Source of the DNA: Spirochaetaceae bacterium bin103
GTDB taxonomy: Bacteria; Spirochaetota; Spirochaetia; SZUA-6; Bin103
Direction of reading: 5' to 3'
NCBI GenBank assembly: GCA_002238925.1
Contig: MPNH01000002.1
Coordinates: 124,001-188,000, forward strand
Length of the DNA: 64,000 nucleotides
The position numbers were made by a program, and so were the translations under genes. Shown here in pieces: positions 41,857-50,210 of the stretch. The notes beneath the pieces are model-generated. The model saw only the letters and a program-made list of their open reading frames with translations, had not been told where the DNA came from and searched no databases. The first letter of the stretch is position 1. Every line of letters begins with the position of its first letter.

Positions 41857-41978
41857 CGCTCTGACCGCCCGACCGCCCCCGACCGCCCGCGCGACTTGTA
41901 AGGACGCGGGGTTTGCTTCAGAATGGCGAGTAAAGCTGTGAAGCTGCCCTTGTCGGCAGTGGAAAACTGGAGGACCCG

Positions 41979-43376
41979 ATGCATTCGAAGACTTTGCAAT
42001 GCCTGCTGGCGACACTGTTCGTGGCCGGCGTAGCCGTGATCCCACTCGGTGCGGCGGCACAGGAGGACACCGCCGCTGCACCCGGCGAACCGGTAGTGCT
42101 TACCTTCAAGCTGCGCCCCAACTCGCCCGGATTCGATCCCGACGTCGCAGCAGACATCGCCGAGTTCGAACAGATGATGGCCGACGCGGGGACTCCGGTG
42201 ACCGTCGACCTGCAGTATTTCGCGGGGCCGAACGCCGAGTACACCACCAAGAATACGCTGGAGTTGCGCTCGGGCCAGGGACCTGACCTGTTGTTCGAGG
42301 AGACCGGAAGGTCGCAGAACTACATGCGGGCCGGGTTCCTGATGCCGCTCGACGACTACGTGGCGGATTGGGAGCTGTGGGACCAGGTAATCGAACCGTT
42401 CCGGCGCTGGATGGGCTACGACGGCCACGTTTACATGATTCCCATTCAATCGAGTGCAATCCCGCTCTACTATCGCAAGGACCTGTTTGCCCAGGCGGGG
42501 CTCCCCGCCGAGTGGCAGCCGACCAGTTGGCAGGAGATTCTGGACGCCGCGGAGCAAATCAAGGCGTCCCTGCCGGGCGTCACGCCGCTGCTGTTCATCG
42601 GCGGCAAGGAGGCGGGCGCCCAGGTCACGTTCAGCCGTTTCAACCTGCTGTTCAACGGCGCCGGCGGATTGCTCTACGACTACGACGACGAAAAGTGGGT
42701 GGTGACCAGCCAGCCGCTCCTGGACGTGTTCGAGTTTTACCAGACCATGGCCGAGCGCGGTCTGCTCAACCCCGAGCGTGCGGTCGGCGGCCAGGCCAAC
42801 GACTGGTCGATCGAGGCGTTTCAGAACGGCACCGGAGCGATCAACCTTTATGGCTCGTGGGCCTACATGTTCCACTGGAGCGAGGGCCGGTCGCACCCGA
42901 TCCCGGACCTGCAAGACACGGTGGGCTACGCCAGGATGCCGGCCAGGGAACCGGGCGCCAGCTACCGCGGGCAGGACTGGGTCTCACAGTCGGGCGGCTG
43001 GAACTACATGATTCCGGCCAGCAGCACCGAGCGTGCCGATACCGCCTGGGAACTCATCAAGTTCCTGTCCGCCACCGAACGCCAGGCCAAGTACAACGCC
43101 ACCAAGGGACAAGCGGCCACCCGCCGGGACGTGATGCAGCATCCCACCTTCCAGGCCAACCCGTTCCTGGCCGAGACCAGCAAGTGGCTGGAATACACCT
43201 ACATGAAGCCGCACTTCGTGGCCGGCTTCGCCGGCGGTCCCGAGAACGCCATCCGGGAAGCGATCGGCCGGATCATCATCGGCGAGTGGACCGGAAGGGA
43301 AGCGATGGAGCAGTTCGCGCGCGAGATGGAGCAGATCATGGGGCCGGACAAGATCAAGTACGAGATCGACTTGTAG
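41979..43376 (+). CDS. Sugar ABC transporter substrate-binding protein, family 1
   Basis: A 465-residue exported protein. GGAGG precedes the ATG. The signal peptide (MHSKTLQCLLATLFVAGVAV) ends near GAAAQEDTA. It has the family 1 binding-protein order: TLELRSGQGPDLLFEETG, IPIQSSAIPLYYRKDLFAQA, the Trp-rich PTSWQEILDAAEQIK, the hinge GTGAINLYGSWAYMFHWSEG, and late SSTERADTAWELIKFLSATE. It feeds the two permeases at 43479 and 44335. The neighbouring sulfatase suggests a sulfated or otherwise modified oligosaccharide as ligand. Unlike the other two binding proteins here, it has an ordinary signal peptidase I-like region rather than the FAGG/FASG step. Confidence 0.92.
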   Translation: MHSKTLQCLLATLFVAGVAVIPLGAAAQEDTAAAPGEPVVLTFKLRPNSPGFDPDVAADIAEFEQMMADAGTPVTVDLQYFAGPNAEYTTKNTLELRSGQGPDLLFEETGRSQNYMRAGFLMPLDDYVADWELWDQVIEPFRRWMGYDGHVYMIPIQSSAIPLYYRKDLFAQAGLPAEWQPTSWQEILDAAEQIKASLPGVTPLLFIGGKEAGAQVTFSRFNLLFNGAGGLLYDYDDEKWVVTSQPLLDVFEFYQTMAERGLLNPERAVGGQANDWSIEAFQNGTGAINLYGSWAYMFHWSEGRSHPIPDLQDTVGYARMPAREPGASYRGQDWVSQSGGWNYMIPASSTERADTAWELIKFLSATERQAKYNATKGQAATRRDVMQHPTFQANPFLAETSKWLEYTYMKPHFVAGFAGGPENAIREAIGRIIIGEWTGREAMEQFAREMEQIMGPDKIKYEIDL

Positions 43377-43478
43377 CCATCAGTCGGGAGTGGAACCTGG
43401 TGCGGGCGTTGCCTTGACGGCACCGACCGTACCGGGCCGCGGCGGAGCGTCGGATTCCACCTCCACGAATTCAAACCG

Positions 43479-44351
43479 GTGACGCAACGACTGCGGCGAC
43501 AACCGTTCCTGTTCCTGGTGCCGGGGCTGGCCATGATCATGGCGGTGTTCGTGGCGCCATTCTTCTGGACGGTCGCGCTCGGGTTCACGGACTTCAACCT
43601 GTGGGGAGACCCGACGCGCGGGGTGGCCTTCGTCGGCCTGCGCAACTTCGCGCGGCTGATGCAGGATCGCGACTTCTACAACAGCACTGCGGTCACGCTC
43701 TCCTTCGTGCTGCTGGCCGTGATCGGGCACGTCACGCTCGGGTTGCTGTATGCCAACCTGATCCGGGTCCCGCGCATCCGCTTCACCAAGGTGATCTCGG
43801 TGAGCATGCTGATCCCGTGGCTGACCCCGGGACTGGTGGTCGGCTACATGTGGCGCAGCGTGCTGAACGTCGACTACGGATCGCTCAACGACCTGTTGCA
43901 ACTCGTCGGGCTGATGCGCATCGACTGGCTGCGCAACTACCCGCTCATCTCCATTCTCATGGCGAACTGGTCGCGCGGCATGGCGGTGGCGTTCATCCTG
44001 CTGTCGGCCGGCCTGGAGAGCATCCCCTCCACCGTCTACGACGCCTCCAAGATCGACGGCGCCTCAGCGTGGCAGACCTTCCTGTACATCAAGATCCCGA
44101 TGATCCGCTACAGCCTGCTGCTGACCGTGCTGATGAGCACCTTCGGCACCCTGCTGGCATTCGACATGGTGTACGGACTGACCGGCGGCGGTCCGCTGGG
44201 GCGCACCGAGGTATTCGCCATCTACCTCTACAACGAGGCGTTCGGCCACATGGCGCTCGGTTATGCCGGCGCGGCGAGCACCGTGATCCTGATGCTCACG
44301 GTGGGACTGGGGCTGATCTACATCAGGTTGAACCGTGTCGTCGAGAACTAG
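43479..44351 (+). CDS. Sugar ABC transporter permease (MalF/UgpA type)
   Basis: A 290-residue inner-membrane permease from a GTG at 43479. TQRLRRQPFLFLVPGLAMIM is the usual first helix with a basic cap. GFTDFNLWGDPTRGVAFVGL, RNFARLMQD is the periplasmic loop seen in UgpA-type permeases. The ATPase-contact loop is YDASKIDGASAWQTFLYIKI (about residues 187-206). It ends GLGLIYIRLNRVVEN. No ribosome site is clear, but the N-terminus fits the family. Its end overlaps the next permease by 17 bases, so the pair is translated together. It forms the channel for sugar delivered by the protein at 41979. No ATPase follows. Confidence 0.92.
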   Translation: MTQRLRRQPFLFLVPGLAMIMAVFVAPFFWTVALGFTDFNLWGDPTRGVAFVGLRNFARLMQDRDFYNSTAVTLSFVLLAVIGHVTLGLLYANLIRVPRIRFTKVISVSMLIPWLTPGLVVGYMWRSVLNVDYGSLNDLLQLVGLMRIDWLRNYPLISILMANWSRGMAVAFILLSAGLESIPSTVYDASKIDGASAWQTFLYIKIPMIRYSLLLTVLMSTFGTLLAFDMVYGLTGGGPLGRTEVFAIYLYNEAFGHMALGYAGAASTVILMLTVGLGLIYIRLNRVVEN

Positions 44352-45174
44352 CACGGTAAAGCCGTTGCTGCTGCGCGGCGTCGTCTACCTGGCGTTTGCC
44401 GCCCTGCTGTTCTACGTGTTCGCGCCCTACCTGTGGCTGATCTTCACGGCGCTGTCGACACAGGCGAACCTGCAGCTCCGCTTCCCGGTACAGCCGACCC
44501 TGGACAACATCGTCGAGGCGTTCACCGGCCAGACCCTGCGCTGGACGCGCAACAGCTTCATCATTGCCAGTTCCACCACCCTGCTGGCGCTGGCGGCGAG
44601 CGTGACCGGCGGCTACGCCCTGTCGCGCGGCACCTTCCGCGGCAAGACGACGCTGATGTACGGCATCATCCTGACCCGGGTCATTCCGTCGACGCTGATC
44701 ATCGTACCGGTGTTCGGGATAATGCTGTGGCTGGGCCTGCTGGACACCCACGTCGGCCTAGTGCTGGTGTACGTCGGCATCACTACACCGTTCAACCTGT
44801 GGATCATGAAAGGCGCGATCGACGCGGTGCCGGTCGAGCTGGAGGAAGCGGCACAACTCGACGGCGCCTCGCGCTTGAAGATCCTCGGGACCGTGGTACT
44901 GCCGCTGATCGTACCGGGCATCGGTGCCGTCGGTGTGCTGTCGTTCGATGCCGCGTGGGGCGGTTTCATCATGCCCCTGGTCCTGCTCAGCAGCACCGAC
45001 AAGTACCCGGTATCGGTGGGCCTATTCACCGCTTTCGGCCTGGACGAGAACGTTGACTTCCCGAAGCTGGCCACCATGTGCCTGATTTACATGCTGCCGG
45101 TGATCATCCTCTACTTCACGGTCGGCGCCTATTTCCGGAAGGGGCTGGCCTCGATCGGCGCCGGCGACCGATGA
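44335..45174 (+). CDS. Sugar ABC transporter permease (MalG/UgpE type)
   Basis: A 279-residue partner permease, GTG start at 44335 inside the end of the first permease. SRTSTVKPLLLRGVVYLAFA leads to the first helix. APYLWLIFTALSTQANL is the MalG-type loop. The EAA loop is ELEEAAQLDGASRLKILGTV. The C-terminal GAYFRKGLASIGAGDR matches the 'F..G...GAvKg' ending of the family. The stop TGA overlaps an ATG (ATGA) that opens a 33-codon remnant of a dehydrogenase gene, so a third gene once followed here. No ATP-binding subunit is present. Confidence 0.92.
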   Translation: MSSRTSTVKPLLLRGVVYLAFAALLFYVFAPYLWLIFTALSTQANLQLRFPVQPTLDNIVEAFTGQTLRWTRNSFIIASSTTLLALAASVTGGYALSRGTFRGKTTLMYGIILTRVIPSTLIIVPVFGIMLWLGLLDTHVGLVLVYVGITTPFNLWIMKGAIDAVPVELEEAAQLDGASRLKILGTVVLPLIVPGIGAVGVLSFDAAWGGFIMPLVLLSSTDKYPVSVGLFTAFGLDENVDFPKLATMCLIYMLPVIILYFTVGAYFRKGLASIGAGDR

Positions 45175-45272
45175 TGCGGACCGGAAGCGAAGGAATGTCG
45201 AGACTGGAGGTGGACGAGGCGGAGTTCCTGACCGGCTGCTGCCTGGAAGTGGACGGCGGCCGCTGCTTGTGA
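45171..45272 (+). pseudogene. C-terminal remnant of a short-chain dehydrogenase gene
   Basis: A 33-codon frame begins with an ATG overlapping the permease stop and ends FLTGCCLEVDGGRCL. This matches the last strand and tail of short-chain dehydrogenases (f.TG..l.VDGG), the part that closes over the cofactor. The Rossmann fold, Ser-Tyr-Lys site and most of the enzyme are absent, so nothing catalytic can be made. A large internal deletion that kept the start and the last 20 codons is the simplest account. The overlap with the permease stop suggests the dehydrogenase was once part of this operon. Confidence 0.6.
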
Positions 45273-45316
45273 TGGCCGGACCGACGCGCCCAGGGCACGC
45301 CCGGCAGGACTTGACG

Positions 45317-46582
45317 CTACGCCGCGGTCGCGCGGCGGCGCCGGCGGCCGCCGGAGCGGGCGGCTGCATTGCGGCCACGGTAGCCGGCCCCGTGCGTACG
45401 CGCCGACTGCGGCGGCCGCTTCCGTTGCGGTGCCGGCGGCGACACGTGGAACGGTTGGTCGCGGACCATTTCCAGTTCGACGCGGGTGAGTTTCTCGATG
45501 GCGCGGAGCTGCGGCACCTCGTCGAGAGCGCAGAACGACAGCGCACAACCGGATGCACCGGCACGCGCCGTACGGCCGATGCGGTGCACGTAGCTCTCCG
45601 GCTCGTGCGGCAGCTCGAAGTTGATGACGTGGCTGATACCGTCCACGTCGAGGCCGCGAGCCGCAATGTCGGTCGCTACCAGCACCCGTGAGCGCCCGCG
45701 CCGGAACCGTTCCAGCGCGCCCTGACGGGCATTCTGCGACTTGTTGCCGTGGATGGCGTCCGCCGTTACACCGGCGGCCGTAATCTTCTGGGCCACCCGG
45801 TTCGCACGATGCTTGGTGCGCGCGAATACCAGCACCCGGGACAGGGCCGGGTCGTCCAGCAGCTCGCGAAGCAGAGCCGGCTTGTCCTCGCTGTTCACGA
45901 AGTACACGTACTGCCGCACCTTGTCCACGGTGGTGGCCGCCGGCGTCACCTCCACGCGCTCCGGCCGGTGCAGAATCTCACCGGCCAGACTGGCGACGTC
46001 GGACGGCATGGTGGCGGAGAACAGCAGCGAGTGGCGGCGCTCCGGCAGCTTGCGGATGATCTTCTTCACGTCGTGGATAAAGCCCATGTCGAGCATGCGG
46101 TCCGCTTCATCGAGAATGAAGTGGGTGATACGGCTGAGACGGACATGGCCCTGCTCCAGGAGATCGAGGAGCCGGCCCGGGGTTGCCACCACGATGTCGA
46201 TGCAGCGTGACAGCGCGGCGACCTGGGGACGTTGCGAGACGCCGCCGAGGATAACCGTCTGGCCGAGCCCGAGACCGGCGCCGTAGTCGCGAAAATCGTC
46301 ATGAATCTGAATGGCGAGTTCGCGCGTCGGGGCCAGCACCAGGGCGTGCGGCGTGCGCGGGCGGGGCCGTTCCGCGGCGCCGGCAAGCTGCTGCAGGACC
46401 GGCAGCGCGAACGCGGCGGTCTTGCCGGTTCCGGTCTGCGCGATGCCGAGCAGATCCTTGCCGGCGAGGAGATACGGGATGGCCTGCTGTTGAATCGGCG
46501 TGGGAGCGGCGTAGCCTCTGGCTCGCAGCGCACGCAGAATGGTCTCGATCAAGCCGAGAGAAGAGAAGCTGGTGGGTTGCAA
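45317..46582 (-). CDS. DEAD-box RNA helicase, RhlE-like
   Basis: A 421-residue ATP-dependent RNA helicase. The likely start is a TTG at 46582, six bases after AAGGA, giving (M)QPTSFSSLGLIETILRA. The longer frame (to 46753) adds an unrelated Arg-rich tail. The Q motif is TPIQQQAIP, Walker A is AQTGTGKT (48-55), DEAD is at 158-161, then SATMP, ARTKHRANRVAQKITAAGV and HRIGRTARAG. The basic C-terminal tail with RG/RR repeats is typical of RhlE and binds structured RNA. It unwinds short RNA duplexes in ribosome assembly, cold adaptation or mRNA decay. It stands alone, convergent with the remnant at 45171. Confidence 0.94.
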   Translation of the reverse strand: MQPTSFSSLGLIETILRALRARGYAAPTPIQQQAIPYLLAGKDLLGIAQTGTGKTAAFALPVLQQLAGAAERPRPRTPHALVLAPTRELAIQIHDDFRDYGAGLGLGQTVILGGVSQRPQVAALSRCIDIVVATPGRLLDLLEQGHVRLSRITHFILDEADRMLDMGFIHDVKKIIRKLPERRHSLLFSATMPSDVASLAGEILHRPERVEVTPAATTVDKVRQYVYFVNSEDKPALLRELLDDPALSRVLVFARTKHRANRVAQKITAAGVTADAIHGNKSQNARQGALERFRRGRSRVLVATDIAARGLDVDGISHVINFELPHEPESYVHRIGRTARAGASGCALSFCALDEVPQLRAIEKLTRVELEMVRDQPFHVSPPAPQRKRPPQSARTHGAGYRGRNAAARSGGRRRRRATAA

Positions 46583-46805
46583 AAAAATTCCTTGTTGGTC
46601 GAGAACGGTTTGACGGCGCCGTGCCGTTGGCCAGGCAGGCGGGTGGCGATATTGGCGAGTAACTGGCCCGTAAGATCGCACTTGCCCGCGCTCGGGTCCA
46701 GTCCTCGCCGGCGGTGCGGTGCCGGACAGTGTCGGAGCGGCGCGTACTGGCACCTACTGGATTCCGGATATTGCACAGGAAGTATCACTAAAGTACCATC
46801 CTGCC

Positions 46806-47063
46806 ATGAAGACCGAACTGGTTACGACGCTCAAGCGGCAGGCAACGCGACTGCTTGCGGAACTGCGGGAAACCGGCGAGCCGGTCCTGATCACCGAGCA
46901 CGGCAAGCCGTCCGCATACCTCGTCAACGTCGAGTCATACGAAGCCTTGCAGGGCAAGATGCGGATTCTGGAAGGCATCGCGCGCGGAGAGCGTGCCCTG
47001 CTCGAAAACCGTACCTACACCGACGCTGAAGCAAAGCAGAAAATGGCCAAGTGGCTCGCCTGA
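46806..47063 (+). CDS. Antitoxin, Phd/YefM family
   Basis: An 85-residue antitoxin. VTTLKRQATRLLAELRETGE, PVLITEHGKPSAYLVNVESY is the classic Phd/YefM DNA-binding fold, with the conserved 'e.g.p..v(i)t..g.p.av' step. The C-terminal half (EGIARGERALLENRTYTDAE) is the flexible segment that would wrap the toxin. It should repress its own operon and neutralise the ParE/RelE protein. The downstream toxin gene starts 13 bases inside its 3' end, the usual coupling. There is no strong ribosome site. Confidence 0.9.
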   Translation: MKTELVTTLKRQATRLLAELRETGEPVLITEHGKPSAYLVNVESYEALQGKMRILEGIARGERALLENRTYTDAEAKQKMAKWLA

Positions 47064-47383
47064 TCTGGGCGGCCCCGGCCCTCGCCGACCTTGATGAGAT
47101 AGCGGAGTACCTAGCACTCGACGATCGGCCGGCCGCAATCCGGTATGTCCGAAAAGTGTTCGAGACGGTCGATCGGCTTAAGCAGTTCCCGAGCTCCGGC
47201 AGGCGCCCCGCCGAACTGCCCGACACGCGCTACCGGGAAGTGGTGGTCCCACCCTGCCGGGGGTTTTTCCGCCAGGAACGAGACCGCGTGTTCATCCTGT
47301 ACGTCATGCGCTCCGAGCGCCTGCTGCGTACCCATCTCCTGGAGCAGCGGCGTGAGCAGGCGAATACTCCGGAGCACGAATGA
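47051..47383 (+). CDS. Toxin, RelE/ParE family
   Basis: A 110-residue toxin from a GTG at 47051. ARLIWAAPALADLDEIAEYL, YVRKVFETVDRLKQFPSSGR, RPAELPDTRYREVVVPPCRG and RVFILYVMRSERLL follow the ParE/RelE barrel. The PxxGR-type turn (FPSSGRRPAEL) and YRE match ParE, which blocks DNA gyrase, more than RelE, which cuts ribosome-bound mRNA. The difference cannot be settled by eye. Paired with the Phd antitoxin, it is a complete type II module. It is followed by the sialidase gene. Confidence 0.9.
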   Translation: MARLIWAAPALADLDEIAEYLALDDRPAAIRYVRKVFETVDRLKQFPSSGRRPAELPDTRYREVVVPPCRGFFRQERDRVFILYVMRSERLLRTHLLEQRREQANTPEHE

Positions 47384-47457
47384 GCCGCGCGCCGGCACGG
47401 TGACAGCCGGCTGGACAGCGTCCCGCGACGTGTTCAGACTGCCGCTCAGGGGGAAGC

Positions 47458-48657
47458 GTGCAACACGAGCCTGCCGAGAATGTTCCGCTCGCCGACGTGT
47501 ACGTGTGCGGGGTGATGGAACCGGACGACCCGGCCGCGCCGCTGCCGAAGCTGCGCTGGAGCCTGCTCGCCGACCAGTCGCCGGCTGCCGCCGTCGGCAT
47601 GCCGGTGATGGGCGGAGCCGGCGACTATCACACCATCTGCGGGCCGGTGCTGGCGCGCACCACGAGCGACACGCTGCTGATATTCGCCGAGGGGCGGCAC
47701 GACTCCCGCGACGACTTCGGCAACATCGACGTCATCCTGCGCCGTTCCAACGACTGGGGCGCGACCTGGAGCGACATCCAGGTGGTGCATCGCAACGGCG
47801 ACGGCCAGGTCGGCAACACCTGCCCGATAGTCGACTACGACACCGCCCGCATCCACCTGCTCACCTGCACCGGCGTGCAGGACGAGATGGAGATCCTGAC
47901 CGGTTCCACCTACCGGGAGGTGTGGCACTCCTTTTCCGATGACGACGGCGCGACCTGGAGCGGGCGGCGCAACATCAGCGCCATGGCGCGCCGCGCCGGC
48001 TGGTACTGGTACGCCACGGGACCGGCGGCAGGCATCCAGGTCCGCTCCGGGCGGTACCGCGGCCGGCTGGTGGCGCCGGCCAACCACAGCTACCTGCTGC
48101 CCGGCGGCGGCTACGAGTACGCCTGCCACGCGCTGTACTCGGACGACGGCGGCGACACGTGGCGGATCGGCTCCGCGCGCGGGACCGGCTCGGCTTCGGA
48201 CCCGGGCGGAAACGAGAACCAGGTCGCGGAGGCGGGCGAGAACCTGCTGATCCAGGACATCCGCCTGCAGACCAACCGCACCGGCTGCCGCGCCTACCGC
48301 TACAGCCGCGACGGCGGCGCCACCTGGGATGCGATGCAAAGCGATCCGCGCCGCCCGTGCACGCGCTGCCAGGGCAGCATCATCTCCCTCGACCAGCGCC
48401 CGAATGGCACCCACAACATCCTGGTGGCCAGCAACCCGGCGCCGGTCGGGCGCCGCCTGGACCTGGGCCGGCGCGAGCACCTGGTGGCGCGGGTATCCAC
48501 CGACGGCGGCCGTACTTGGCCGCGGCGCCTGGTGGTGGAGCCCTCCTACGCCGGTTACTCCACCCTGATCGAGATCGACCGCGAACGCGTCGGCATCGCC
48601 TACGACCGCCATCCGCGGCTGTCGTACCGCACCTTCTACCTGGAGGACTGCACGTGA
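47458..48657 (+). CDS. Sialidase/neuraminidase-like BNR-repeat protein
   Basis: A 399-residue six-bladed propeller enzyme from a GTG at 47458, with an AGGGGGAAGC ribosome site. Five Asp boxes (S-x-D-x-G-x-T-W) are visible: residues 97-104, 160-167, 228-235, 283-290 and 347-354. VMGGAGDYHTICGPVLARTT and LLIFAEGRHDS near the start resemble the first blade of GH33, where arginines bind the carboxylate and an Asp acts as acid. It may cleave sialic or another acidic sugar from a glycan. There is no signal peptide, so it would act on imported material. Its TGA overlaps the sulfatase start as GTGA, so the two are co-translated. Confidence 0.85.
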   Translation: MQHEPAENVPLADVYVCGVMEPDDPAAPLPKLRWSLLADQSPAAAVGMPVMGGAGDYHTICGPVLARTTSDTLLIFAEGRHDSRDDFGNIDVILRRSNDWGATWSDIQVVHRNGDGQVGNTCPIVDYDTARIHLLTCTGVQDEMEILTGSTYREVWHSFSDDDGATWSGRRNISAMARRAGWYWYATGPAAGIQVRSGRYRGRLVAPANHSYLLPGGGYEYACHALYSDDGGDTWRIGSARGTGSASDPGGNENQVAEAGENLLIQDIRLQTNRTGCRAYRYSRDGGATWDAMQSDPRRPCTRCQGSIISLDQRPNGTHNILVASNPAPVGRRLDLGRREHLVARVSTDGGRTWPRRLVVEPSYAGYSTLIEIDRERVGIAYDRHPRLSYRTFYLEDCT

Positions 48658-50018
48658 GCGGGCGCCCGCCCAACATCCTGGTGATCATGTCGGACGAGCA
48701 CGACCCGGCGGTGATGGGCAACTCGGGACACCCGCTGGTGCAGACCCCCAACCTGGACCGGCTCGCCGCCGCCGGCACGGTGTTCGACAGCGCCTACTGC
48801 AACAGCCCGATCTGCGTGCCGTCGCGGATGGCGTTCCTGACCGGCAACTACTGCCACCGGATTGGCGTGTGGGACCTCGGCTCGCCGCTGCGAGCGGAAA
48901 TCCCGACCTTCGGGCATTACTTCACCGCCGCCGGCTACGACACCGTGCTGTGCGGGCGCACCCACATGCCCGGCGACGACCGGCTGCACGGCTTCGGCAC
49001 CCGGCTGTACGACGACATGCACTCGTGGCGCTCGCGAACGGCGCCGAAGCGCACCGCGGAGGCGCGGCGCGGCAGCAACTCGCACGTCACCGAGTGCGGT
49101 CCCGGACGCGGCGCCTGGTACGACTACGACACCACGGTCGCCGACCTGAGCACCCGCTTCCTGAACGGCAAGGCGGCGCAGCCCTCGCAGCGCCCCTGGC
49201 TGCTGTACAGCGGGCTGATGTACCCGCACTTCCCGCTCACCTGTCCACCGGAGTATTACCGGCGCTACGACCCGGAGACCGTGACCCCCGCCGACCTGCG
49301 CGGCGAGACGCTGGAGGACCAGCACCCGGCCATCCGCCACCTCCGCTACCACTTTCGCAACGAACAGATCGTGCCGGAACAGGTACAGCGCTTGGCGCTG
49401 GCCAGCTACTACGGCCTGGTCACGCTGGTGGACGACCTGGTCGGCGCCATGCTGCAGGCAATCGACAGCAGCCCGTTGCGCGACAACACGGTGGTGCTGT
49501 ACGTCAGCGACCACGGCGAGATGGCGGGCCAGCACGGCATCTGGCAGAAGCAGTGCTTCTACGAGGCCTCGGTGCGCACGCCGATGATCCTCAGAACACC
49601 GCACGGCGCCGGCGGGCAGCGCATTGGCGCCAACGTGTCGCTGGTCGACGTGCTGCCCACCCTGCTCGACCTCGCCGGCATCGGAATCCCGTCAGGCCTG
49701 CCCGGCGCCAGCCTCGCGCGGATGCAACCGGGGGCGCCAGACAGCGAGCGGGCGGTGTTCAGCGAGTACCACGCCCAGGGCATGCTCCAAGGCGGATTCA
49801 TGATCAAGCGCGGCGACTGGAAGTACAATTACTATGTTGGACACGAGCCGCAACTATTCGACCTGAGCGAAGACCCGTACGAGTTCCACGACCTTGCCGC
49901 CGACCGACGCTGCGCCACCATGCGGGCCGCGCTGCACCGTGAACTGCTCAGCATCGCCAACCCCGAACAGGTGAGCGACCAAGCGCTCCGCGACCAGGAG
50001 CGCCGCCTGCGCGCTTGA
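48654..50018 (+). CDS. Sulfatase (choline-sulfatase/arylsulfatase type)
   Basis: A 454-residue type I sulfatase, GTG start overlapping the sialidase stop. SGRPPNILVIMSDEHDPAVM holds the paired metal Asp residues. The formylglycine motif is CVPSR with Cys54 in SPICVPSRMAFLTG. YVSDHGEMAGQHGIWQKQC holds the later Asp and His ligands. The C-terminal KYNYYVGHEPQLFDLSEDPY, EFHDLA is standard. There is no signal peptide. With the sialidase it would strip sulfate and acidic sugar from one imported glycan. The DUF433 pseudogene lies convergent beyond the stop. Confidence 0.93.
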   Translation: MSGRPPNILVIMSDEHDPAVMGNSGHPLVQTPNLDRLAAAGTVFDSAYCNSPICVPSRMAFLTGNYCHRIGVWDLGSPLRAEIPTFGHYFTAAGYDTVLCGRTHMPGDDRLHGFGTRLYDDMHSWRSRTAPKRTAEARRGSNSHVTECGPGRGAWYDYDTTVADLSTRFLNGKAAQPSQRPWLLYSGLMYPHFPLTCPPEYYRRYDPETVTPADLRGETLEDQHPAIRHLRYHFRNEQIVPEQVQRLALASYYGLVTLVDDLVGAMLQAIDSSPLRDNTVVLYVSDHGEMAGQHGIWQKQCFYEASVRTPMILRTPHGAGGQRIGANVSLVDVLPTLLDLAGIGIPSGLPGASLARMQPGAPDSERAVFSEYHAQGMLQGGFMIKRGDWKYNYYVGHEPQLFDLSEDPYEFHDLAADRRCATMRAALHRELLSIANPEQVSDQALRDQERRLRA

Positions 50019-50023
50019 GATCC

Positions 50024-50210
50024 TTCAACAGGTTGGATTCCAGGTGCGTCAGAACGACCCTCGAACCAGTCGAGGAACTCTTCGATGGTTGCGCCGGCCT
50101 CCAGGTTGGCAAACAGGTGTGACAGGGGCACCCGTGTCTTGGTGAATGCAGGCGCCGCTGACCTTGCCGGGGACTTGCTCAACCGCCGGGCAGGTCGACC
50201 AGTCAATCAT
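50024..50210 (-). pseudogene. DUF433 family antitoxin gene, frameshifted
   Basis: An ATG at 50210 overlaps the stop of the FAD oxidoreductase (ATGA) and reads IDWSTCPAVEQVPGKVSGAC, the usual DUF433 opening. The next recognisable part, KTRVPLSHLFANLEAGATIE, EFLDWFEG, lies in a second frame. The tail VVLTHLESNLLKDL lies in a third. So the gene is nearly complete in content but broken twice, and its normal DUF5615 toxin partner is gone. The 3' limit is approximate. Confidence 0.6.

Noticed and set aside
41864-41892. GACCGCCC-type short tandem repeat before the third binding-protein gene, as a CRISPR or operator array
   Set aside because: Only three imperfect 8-10 base units with no spacers and no symmetry. 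It is too short to support a function.
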